64,000 bases of DNA from Phocoena phocoena (lineage: Eukaryota; Chordata; Mammalia; Artiodactyla; Phocoenidae), in assembly GCF_963924675.1 (NCBI RefSeq), contig NC_089225.1, forward strand, positions 81,069,951 through 81,133,950, in the 5' to 3' direction. Under the pieces are notes generated by a model. The model did no database searches, was not told where the DNA came from, and was given only the letters and a program-made list of their open reading frames with translations. How positions within the stretch are numbered: the first letter of the stretch is position 1; each line of letters opens with the position of its first letter. Positions 52,985-61,440 of the stretch are shown here, one piece after another. The position numbers were made by a program, and so were the translations under genes.

Positions 52985-54621
52985 CCCGAATAGCCAAAGC
53001 AACCCTGAGAAAGAAAAACAGTTGGAGGAATCAGGCGCTCCGACTTCAAACTATACCACGAAACTACAGTAATCAAGACAGTATGGTACTGGCACAAAAA
53101 CAGAAATATAGATCAATGGTACAGGATAGAATTCCCAGAGATAAACACACGCACATATGGGCACCTAATTTACAATCAAGGAGGCAAGAACATACAATGG
53201 AGAAAAGACAGCCTCTTCAATAAGTGATGCTGGGAAAACTGGACAGCTACAGGTAAAAGAATGAAATTAGAACATTACCTAACACCATACACAAAAATAA
53301 AATCCAAATGAATTAAAGACTTAAATGTAAGACCACACACACTATAAAACTCTTAGAGGAAAATATAGGAAAAACACTCTTGGACATAAACCACAGCAAG
53401 ATCTTTTTTGACCCACCTCCTAGAGTAATGGAAATAAAAACAAAAATAATCAAATGGGACTTAATGAAACTTAAAAGGATTTGCACAGCAAAGGAAACCA
53501 TAAACAAGACAAAAAGACAACCCTCAGAATGGGAGAAAATTTTGCAAATGAAACGACAAAGAATTAACCTCCAAAATATACAAACAGCTCATGGAGCTCA
53601 ATATCAAAAAAACAAACAATCCAGTTAAAACATGGGCAGAAGATGTAAATAGACATTTCACCAAGGAAGACATACAGATGGCCAAGAGGCACATGAAAAG
53701 ATGCTCAACATCATTAATCACTAGAGAAATGCAAATCAAAACTACAATGAGGTATCACCTCACACCAGTCAGAATGGCTATTATCAAAAAATCTAGAAAC
53801 AATAAGTGCTGGAAAGGGTGTGGTGAAAAGGGAACCCTCCTGCACTGCTGGTGGGAATGTATATTGATACAACCACTATGGAAAACAGCATGGAGGTTCC
53901 TTAAAAAACTAAAAATAGAACTACCATATGACCCAGCAATCCCACTACTGGGCACGTACCCTGAGCAAATCATAATTCAAAAAGAGATGTGCACCACAAT
54001 GTTCATTGCAGCACTATTTACAATAGCCAGGACATGGAACCAACCTATATGTCCACTGACAAATGAATGGATAAAGAAGATGTGGCACATATATACAATG
54101 GAATATTACTTAGCCATAAAAAGAAACAAAATTGAGTTATTTGTAGTGAGGTGGATGGACCTAGAGACTGTCATACAGAGTGAAGTAGGTCAGAAAGAGA
54201 AAAACAAATACTGTATGCTAATGCATATATATGGAATCTTAAAAAAAAAAGGTATTGATGAATCTAGTTGCAGGGCAGGAATAAAGAAGTAGACATAGAA
54301 AATGGACTTGAGGACATGGGGTGGGAGGGTGAAGCCGAGGTGAAGTGAGAGTAGCATCGACTGTGTATATATATACGCTACCGAATGTAAAATAGTTGGC
54401 TGGTGGGAAACAGCAGCATAGCACAGGGTGATTGGCTTGATGTTTTGGGATGACCTAGAGGGGTGGGGTAGGGAGGAAGGGAGGGAGGCTCAAGAGGGAG
54501 GGGATATGGGGACATGCGTATGTTTATGGCTGATTCGCTTTGTTGTGCAACAGAAACTAACACAGTATTGTGAAGCAATTATACACCAATAAAGATCTAT
54601 TAAAAAAAGAAGAAAAAAAAG
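52985..54621 (+). mobile_element. 5'-truncated L1 with readable ORF2 C-terminus
   Basis: Starts inside ORF2 (gaatagccaaagcaaccctg) and ends in 3' UTR and a mixed A-tail. Target duplication gattaggaagtctg at 52971 recurs with one change at 54622. 53591-54292 keeps 233 open codons of the ORF2 C-terminal domain (for example [20 protein letters not shown]); upstream frames are shifted. Retrotransposon remnant, not a host gene. Confidence 0.93.
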
Positions 54622-54687
54622 GATCAGGAAGTCTGAACTTGATTACATAGGGTACAAGTTCCTTCCTTTCTTTGTTTTCTTTTTTTA

Positions 54688-55014
54688 ATAAATTTATTTA
54701 TTTATTTTATTTTTGGCTGAGTTGGGTCTTCGTTACTGCATGCGGGCTTTCTCTAGTTGCAGCGAGCAGGGGCTACTCTTCATTGCAGTGCACGGGCTTC
54801 TCATTGTGGTGGCTTCCCTTGTTGTGGAGCACAGGCTCTAGGTGTGCGGGCTTCAGTAGTTGAGGCACGTGAGCTCCAGAGTGCAGGCTCAGTAGTTGTG
54901 GTGCCCGGGCTTAGCTGCTCTGTGGTATGTGGGATCTTCCCATACTAGGGCTTGAATCTGTGTCCCCTGCATTGGCAGGCAGATTCTTAACCACTGTGCC
55001 ACCAGAGAAGCCCC
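54688..55014 (-). mobile_element. CHR-type SINE, long form
   Basis: Minus-oriented with (ttta)n at the left and ccaccagagaagcccc at the right. It is followed by a T-run (55017-55034). Confidence 0.9.
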
Positions 55015-55104
55015 TCTTTTTTTTTTTTTTTTTTGATTAAAACTTTTTTTTTACTACCATGAAACAATATTGTTTGGTCAGTTGGTCACAACTGGGTTCT
55101 AAGT

Positions 55105-55850
55105 CTCTTTTTTTTAATTTATTTTTTATTGACGTATAGTTCAATTACAATTTTGTGTTAATTACTGCTGTACAGCAAAGTGACTCAATTATACATATAT
55201 GTACCTTCTTTTTCATATTCTTTTCCATTATGGTTTAACACATAATAATGAATATAGTTCCCTGTTCTATTCAGTAGGACCTTGTTGTTTACCCATTCTG
55301 TATATACCAGTTTGCATCTGCTAACCCCAAACTCCCACTCCAACCCTCTCCCTCCTCCCTCCTCCTTGGCAACCACCAGTCTGTTCTCTATGTCCCCGAT
55401 TCTGCTTCTGTTTAATAGGTAGGTTCATTTGTATCATTCAAATTCCACATATAAGTGAGATCATATGGTATTTGTCTTTCTCTTTCTGACTTACTTCACT
55501 TAGTATGATAATCTCCAGTTCCATCCATGTTGCTAAAAATGGCATTATTTCATTCTTTTTTTATGGCTGAGTAATATTCCATTGTATATATGTACCACAT
55601 CGTCTTTATCCATTCATCTGTCAATGGACATTTAGGTTGGCTCCATGTCCTGGCTATTGTGAATAGTGCTGTTATGAACATAGGGGTGCATGTATCTTTT
55701 TGAATTATGGTTTTGTCCAGATATATACCCAGGAGTGGGATTGCTGGATGATATGGTAATTCTATTTTTAGTTTTCTGAGGAATCTCCATACTGTTTTCC
55801 ACAGTGGCTGCACCAGCTGACATTCCCACCAACAGTGTAGGAGGGGGAAC
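55105..55850 (-). mobile_element. L1 3' end, 5'-truncated
   Basis: Minus-strand frames read the ORF2 C-terminus ([16 protein letters not shown]) and then 3' UTR. Flanks share ttctaagt (about 55097 and 55853) as target duplication. It ends in gttttccacagtggctgcac and aacagtgtaggaggg. Confidence 0.88.
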
Positions 55851-56629
55851 AAGTTTCTAAGTGGAAAGTGACATTTGAAAAATAAATCTGGAGTCAGAAT
55901 ACAGGACAAATTTCAGGAATTGAGAGATTAGAGACAGAAAAATAATTAAGAAATTTTACCACGTTATGCCTGAATTATTGTTAATAAAGGCATAAACTAG
56001 GTGAATAGAAACAGTAAGAGGGATGTGTGGAATTTGTGAGACAGTAAAATAGGACTTACGTGTTAAGTTGGGACTAGATGAACTTTATTGATCCTCTCCT
56101 AAAAGATAATTACTTCTAGTATACACCTCAATCATTTGGCTTAAAAACCTCACAATTTTCCTTGTCCCTCACTCCCCTAAGAGTGCTCTTTCTCAGACAT
56201 TTGCTGCCTCCCACCTACCATCCCCCAAACTGGCTTCTCCAACCACATAATATATTCCAGCCAAAACAAAGGACTATATTTACTAGTTTCCTAGACAAAC
56301 CAGGAAATTCCCAAACCAATGACTTTGTTCATGCTATGTCATCTTTAATGTCCTCTCTCTGTTCTTTGTACCCAAAGTCTAGACATTCTGCACACCCCAG
56401 GTCAATGCCACTTTTCCCACCAAGCTCTCTCAGAGGCCCCAACTCAAAGTAAGTGTTGTCTCCCAACACTCTCCATTTTTCTCTGAAACACTTTTTTCAA
56501 AAAACCTTGCAATTGTTCCTTATCTCTTCTGGTAAACTATATACTCCCCATGGTAAACATAGCCAATTTATTTCTGTATTCCTTCCTTCTCTTTTCATAG
56601 GTACTTGAAGATCTTGATAAATAATATAT
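55851..56629. other. Intron 1 segment with L2 remnant
   Basis: 56160-56560 is pyrimidine-rich with L2-like order (ggccccaactcaaagtaagt after tgccacttttcccaccaa); the rest is unrecognised. Confidence 0.45.
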
Positions 56630-56868
56630 GGCAACAGCACAGTATAATGGCTAAAAGCACAGACTCTGAAAACAGACTGTTTGAATCTGAATCTTAATAC
56701 TGCCATTTATTAGCTACGTGACCATGGGCAAGTTACTTAATCTCTGTATGCTACAATATCTTTATGTATAAAATGGAGATAATAAGAGTAGATATTTCAT
56801 AAAGTTGTCAGAGGACTTGGCTTAGAACAGTATAAGCATCATAAAAGTATCTATTAAATACAGTGGAA
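56630..56868 (+). repeat. MIR SINE, nearly full length
   Basis: cagtataatggctaaaagca, acgtgaccatgggcaagtta, tgtataaaatggagataata, taaaagtatctattaaata. The order is complete from head to tail. Confidence 0.85.
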
Positions 56869-57094
56869 AAATACTGAATATTCTGTGATACATGAGTAAA
56901 GCTTTATTTATCTATGGAAGGCAAAATGAAGCCAGTCTCTAGGTACTAAATAGGTATATACAAATTCTTCCTAAATCTTCTTATGTATTCCCTAAGGGTT
57001 AGCTGTGTCCTTTAAAGTCTTCCTTATGTTAACAATGGTTCTGTTGTAGTTTGACATTTCAATTTCTGAGAAAATATTTAGTTCAGTTTCCTGT

Positions 57095-57401
57095 GACAAT
57101 AAGACACCTAATTGATCTTCTTGCCTCCAGTCTTACCCCCTTTAATCCATCCTCCCATGGCTCAAAGAGTATCTTTCTAAAATGTAGACCTAATGTTTTC
57201 CCACTGCTACAAACCCCCTCCATTCCATCCCCGTTAGGATAAAGTTTAAAATTCTTAGAGTCTCATACAAATTCCTCCAAATATGGACCCTGCCTAGTCT
57301 CCAGTTTCATCTCTCAACACTTTTTACCATAAAACCTAATCACTCGGCCACATCTCAAAAGCTTTTTGTATGTCATTCCTTTTGCTAGAACATCTCTCCA
57401 T
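57095..57401 (+). repeat. L2 fragment, 5' of the LTR
   Basis: aaatatggaccctgcctagt and ttttgctagaacatctctcc are in L2 order; continues at 57793 beyond the inserted LTR. Confidence 0.6.
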
Positions 57402-57792
57402 TAGTTTGCTAGGGCCACCATAACAAAATACCACAGCCTGGGTAGCTTAAACAACAGAAGTTTATTTTCTCACAGTTCTGGAGGCTAGAAGTCTAAGATC
57501 AACATGTCAGCAACACTGGTTTTTCATGAGGCTTGCAGATGGCTGCCTTCTCAATGTGTCCTCACGTGGTTTTTTTTTTCCTATATGCACATGTCCCTGG
57601 TGTCTTTTTGTGTCCAAAGTTCCTCTTCTTATAAAGTTACCAGTCAGAATGAATTATAACATACCTTAAAGGTCTCATTTTAACTTAATTACCTCTTTAA
57701 AGGCCCCATCTTCAAATACAGTCACATTCTGAGGTTATGGGGGCTAGGACTTCAACTTACAAATTTTGGAGAAACACAATTCAGCCCACAAC
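57402..57792 (-). mobile_element. Solitary MaLR (MST/MLT1-type) LTR
   Basis: On the plus strand it reads tttgctagggccaccataac, agcttaaacaacagaagttt, cacagttctggaggctagaa, gtgtcctcacgtgg and aaaggccccatcttcaaata, the reverse of the common MST/MLT1 LTR. No internal region is attached. It was inserted into an L2. Confidence 0.85.
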
Positions 57793-58060
57793 AACCCCTT
57801 CTCCTTTTCTTTAGCCAGACTAATTCCTATTTGTTTTTCCAAGACTGGCCCAAGCCTTCCCATCCAGGCAGATTTCACTGTCCTGTCTCTGTGTTCCCAT
57901 AGTACTTCTGCATGCTGCTCTCTGTATGCTGCTATCCCATTAACACACTATCCCAGTTGTCTCTTTCCTTCTTCAGACTGTATTCCTTAAGAGCAGAGAC
58001 TAAATCTCTAGCACTTAGCACAGTGTCTGTTCCATTGAAGGTATTTACTAAGGATTTGAT
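57793..58060 (+). repeat. L2 fragment, 3' of the LTR
   Basis: Continues the L2: agactggcccaagccttccc, gactgtattccttaagagca and gcacttagcacagtgtctgt. Confidence 0.6.
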
Positions 58061-58067
58061 TATTTAG

Positions 58068-58475
58068 GGAAAGTAGAAGAACATGGACTTTGAAGAAAGG
58101 CAAGCGTGAGTTCAAATCCTGGCTATACCATTTACGTATCTTGTGGCTTTCGATAAGTCACTAAATGCTGACCTTCCATTCTACATAAGGCAGTTATAAA
58201 GATAAATGACTTAATTATAATAAAAGCATCCAGTTGTAGGGTTGGTACACAGTAGGTGCTCAATAAATGTTGGAGTACAGATTCTGGGATTGCCTGGGTT
58301 TGACACCCAATTCCACCACTTGGTAGCTGAATGACCTTGGGTATGTTAACTTATCCTCTGCTTCAGTTGCTTATCTATTAAGAACATCTCACACTGCTAC
58401 TGTGAGGATAAGTTAATATAGGTAAAATATTTAGACAGGTATCTAACACTTATAAGTACTATACAAATGTTTCCT
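58068..58475 (+). repeat. Two MIR SINEs in tandem
   Basis: First copy 58068-58272 (gagttcaaatcctggctata, ending ggtgctcaataaatgttgg); second copy 58278-58475 (gattctgggattgcctgggt, atgaccttgggtatgttaac). Same orientation with a few bases between. Confidence 0.75.
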
Positions 58476-60019
58476 ATTATATGATCACTGCAGATCTGAA
58501 CTAATATGACTGGAAATCATGAATAATTTAGTTCATTCAATTATGAAGTTATTTTAAATGTGAATATTACTTTAATGCCTCAGATTTCTTACCACTAAAC
58601 AGGATAGTAACTAAAGAGGTTCAAAAACTGGTACGGATGATATAAACAAAGATCCAAATAAACATGAAATAATATCATCTGCCTCATTCCTTATATTAGT
58701 GTTTAAACATACTTTTGGTATTGAAGTAAAAAATCTTAAGAAACAAGTTTTTCTAGTCTTTGCGACTACAGATGTTAACCATTTGCAGTAGAGAATAACA
58801 CTCCTTGGCTCATATTTTCAATTTCAGAACCACTAAACCTTTGAACTGGAAAGACCTTTGAGATGAAAGGCCAGTCCTATCATGGCTTACATTAAGTAAA
58901 CAGGTGGATTTGTAACGGGCTTTCAGGGTCTTAATGAGCAGCTCTATGGAGGACGGGAATTACAAGCAGAGAGAATAACTGGTTCAGAAGTACTAAAGCA
59001 GGGTTCATAACTTATTCTAAATGTCCAAGGTATGTAGTAGGAACCAGTATTAGGAAATAACGCTGGAAAATGCCTTTGAATCATCCAACCTTTAAGGTCA
59101 GTAATTTCTGAAGTAGGTACCTGACCTGTAACTTTGAAGTAAGGCAGATCTAGGTATGAATCTCCACTTGTTACATAAGCAAAGCTGAGCCTCAGATTAT
59201 GCAACAGGGTTATTATAGTGATTAAGTGATCAAATGTACATAGAGCTCATAACTGAGATGCCTGGCTGATTGAAAGTACTCAAATTTTTGTCTTTCTGAC
59301 CCCCCTCACCATACGAATAAAAATCTGCAAAATAATAAAACACTGTCTTTCATACAGTATGCGTTTGCTGAATGTCTGAGACTTGTTGAACATTACTTAA
59401 TTTTAAAAACAGAAAGCTGGAATAACTGCTGAAATGATCAAGTGTCTTCATCCCTGCCCTTTCTCCCCACCAAATGTCCTTCACAATTTCTTCGCAAGTG
59501 TCACTGCACCACCATTAACATGCTATTAACATGCTGTAGCTTCCAATTCTACAGCAAAGATTTGAAGGTCAGGAAAAAATAATCATTGAAATAGATAAAA
59601 CAAACTAAACTAAACAAAACTGGAAGAGTCCATTTCATTTTATTCCTATGGTCCATTCTAGCTTGATGAATTTCCAGTGAAAACTTAGTTTCTGACACAG
59701 AAACTGCAGGTTTAAATAAAAGGTTCGTGGGCAAGTAACTGAATTCACCGCTATTATAATGACCCAGAAATCTTTTAAGTGTTTAGGAGACTATCTTTAC
59801 TCTGGTTCTAAAAGGACATCTGCCAATATCCATTATTTACGCTTGAAACTAAAGGCAACCGTCTTTCTTTTAAAAGACGTGCGGTGTCTGGCTCAAAATC
59901 AATCGCAAGAAAAGCCCAACTCAACACTGAAAGAGCTCTTTCCAATACTCTCTCGTCTCGCTCACATCACAGATGGCGACCAAGGCTTAAGGTTTAACGT
60001 CCAGACACTAAAGCCGCTT
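58476..60019. other. Intron 1, 5' part before the CpG island
   Basis: A decayed MIR on the plus strand at about 59135-59285 (aggcagatctaggtatgaat, gtgattaagtgatcaaatg). The rest is unrecognised; GC rises from about 59900. Confidence 0.5.
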
Positions 60020-60352
60020 ATCGCTCAAGGATGGGGCACCAGGTGGGTGCTGTCCGGCAGAGGATGGGATGCTGCCAATCTTGAGAGGTGCAGCTGGGGT
60101 GCACCCCGAGGCCGGAGCGCAACGCCCAACACTTCGCACTTACACTTGGGAAACCAACCGCTTCCCACCGCGGCGGGGCGGGGTGCGGGGGGGACGGACC
60201 CGGCGAGGACCCAGTCCTCCGGTACCCAGCTCAGGCTTCGGTGTCCGGCGTGACCTCCGAAGACCGAGAGGAGCGCGGGGTGGGGAGGTTCCTTTGCCTT
60301 CAACGGAGGATGGCAAGGGCAAGTTCGAGTCGTGCGCGGGAAGGTTACTCAC

Positions 60353-60540
60353 AGGAATGGTCCGGCGTCCTCCGTCCTTCGCACGCGCTTGCTCAGGGAA
60401 AAGCCTCTAAAACGGCAGCAGCCTGAGAGGAGCAGCAGAAGCGGCCGCCGCTGCCAGTAACCGCCCGGGCGTGGCAGGAACGGACTGGCGATTTCACAAC
60501 ATCATCATTCGGCGACTTCGGTTTTGCAGCTACTCCAGGT
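60353..60540 (-). other. TRAK2: TRAK2 exon 1, non-coding first exon (5' end approximate)
   Basis: A good donor on the minus strand (CCATTCCT|GTGAGTAACC, intron from 60352) lies inside the CpG island at the position expected for exon 1. The transcription start is not determined from sequence; I place it before the GC-box array, roughly 60500-60600. The sequence is GC-rich with CAG/CGG-like runs (cagcagcctgag, gcggccgccgctgcc). Intron 1 is then 36614-60352, about 23.7 kb. Confidence 0.65.
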
Positions 60541-60612
60541 CAATGACAGCCCCCACACATTTGGGGAAGAGAGGAGGAAACCCATTCTCCCAGCAGCCTG
60601 CACGGCACCAGC

Positions 60613-60637
60613 GCATGACCTGCTGGGGATTGTAGTT
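60613..60637 (-). promoter_or_regulatory. ZNF143/THAP11 (SBS-type) element
   Basis: Read on the minus strand the site is AACTACAATCCCCAGCAGG followed by TCATGC. This matches the ACTACAAttCCCAGaATGC composite bound by ZNF143 and THAP11/HCF-1, with a few bases inserted before the ATGC part. The motif is typical of bidirectional CpG-island promoters and sits just upstream of TRAK2 exon 1. Confidence 0.7.
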
Positions 60638-60646
60638 TCCTCTAGA

Positions 60647-60677
60647 CCACGCCCCCTATCTCTAAAGGCCACGCCCC
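60647..60677 (+). promoter_or_regulatory. Pair of CACGCCCC (KLF/SP) boxes
   Basis: ccacgccccc at 60647-60656 and ccacgcccc at 60669-60677 are two near-identical KLF/SP boxes about 22 bp apart, two helical turns. They lie between the ZNF143-type element and the GC-box array. Confidence 0.6.
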
Positions 60678-60689
60678 TCGCTGCTAGCC

Positions 60690-60740
60690 CGGGGGCGGGG
60701 CGGGGCGGGCGCGGGGCGGGCGCGGGGCGGGGGCGGGGCC
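60690..60740 (+). promoter_or_regulatory. GC-box array, G-rich short tandem repeat
   Basis: Runs of ggggcgggg and ggcgggcgcgggg are repeated several times without spacing, giving multiple overlapping Sp1 sites and at least four close G3+ tracts on the plus strand, so a G-quadruplex can be drawn. A similar array is often length-variable between individuals. Confidence 0.7.
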
Positions 60741-60759
60741 GCGACCCTGGGGCCAGGGT

Positions 60760-60965
60760 GGGGCGAGCCCAGTGCCGGAGGGCTGCTGGGGGTTGGGGCA
60801 GAATTCCAGGCCCACAGTGCCAGACGGGTCTCGCCGCCGTCCTGGCTCCGCGGCTTGTGCCGCGAGCGGGCCTTACGCGCTCGCTTTGCCGCTGGGCGGG
60901 CCTGGCGCCCGGGACCCGCACCGCTGGCCGCCTGAGGAGAGCCGCTGGCCGCAGTCGCCGCCAGG
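60760..60965 (+). other. STRADB: Possible first exon of STRADB (non-coding; inferred from synteny)
   Basis: In mammals STRADB lies head-to-head with TRAK2. A plausible plus-strand donor is ccagg|gtaatg at 60966; a second is gtgccag|gtgcgc near 61251. No start codon of STRADB and no coding exon with its N-terminal sequence is seen before the right edge, so the rest of the gene should lie outside. Exon limits are guesses. Confidence 0.3.
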
Positions 60966-61277
60966 GTAATGAGGGGAGGCAGGGCTGGGGAGGGAAAGGG
61001 CTACGGGCTGGTCGCGAAGTGAGAGAGTGCGGCTCCGCCAGCGCGCGCCTACGGAAGCTCGAGGCTAGAACTCGCCGCCCCGCTTCCAGCCTGAGCCCGG
61101 GAGGCCGACGGAGCCGTGGCGGGAGTCCGGCTCGGCGTCGCGAGCGGCCCCTGAGTGCCGCGCGGCTCCGGCTCGGCCCGGCGTCCCGGGCCGCGTGGCG
61201 GCCGAGGCACCTGCGTGCGGCGTAGGCGGTGCCTGCTGGGGTCGGCGGTGCCAGGTGCGCGGGCCCAGCTGCCCGCG

Positions 61278-61294
61278 CCCCCCCCCCCCCCCCC
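61278..61294 (+). repeat. Poly-C run (17)
   Basis: Seventeen Cs in a row inside the CpG island, flanked by cgcg and tgccgc. Runs of this kind are difficult for sequencing and could form i-motif/G-quadruplex DNA. Confidence 0.9.
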
Positions 61295-61440
61295 TGCCGC
61301 TGTCACCTTTGGCCGCACTCACAGGCACGCAGAGTCTCCAGACCCAAGGTGCCCTCCGGCCCGGCTCTGTGTGCCGCCTTCTGCGAGTTCGCTGCAAAGT
61401 CCCCCAAAGCAGGACTCGGAAGGAAGCTTTTACGTAATTG

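Larger units (their letters stand above)
60020..61440. promoter_or_regulatory. CpG island, bidirectional TRAK2/STRADB promoter
   Basis: GC content and CpG density rise sharply against the AT-rich flanks. The island contains TRAK2 exon 1 on the minus strand and, by conserved gene order in mammals, the STRADB 5' end on the plus strand. It has no TATA box that I can see, multiple GC boxes, two CACGCCCC boxes and a ZNF143/THAP11-type element, a usual mix for a divergent housekeeping promoter. Long GC-rich open frames here on both strands are compositional. Confidence 0.85.

Noticed and set aside
53591..54292. A 233-codon protein as a possible new gene
   Set aside because: It is the C-terminal part of L1 ORF2 within a truncated retrotransposon with target duplication.
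55550..55909. 119-codon minus-strand frame
   Set aside because: L1 ORF2 C-terminus in a truncated copy.
59759..60253. A 164-codon open frame entering the CpG island
   Set aside because: No domain, composition changes abruptly where GC rises, and it crosses the expected end of TRAK2 exon 1/intron 1; best seen as chance.
60524..61225. A 233-codon open frame in the CpG island, plus strand
   Set aside because: It is made of Gly/Arg/Ala-rich text with no known domain, overlaps equally long frames on the other strand, and is explained by high GC with few stop codons.
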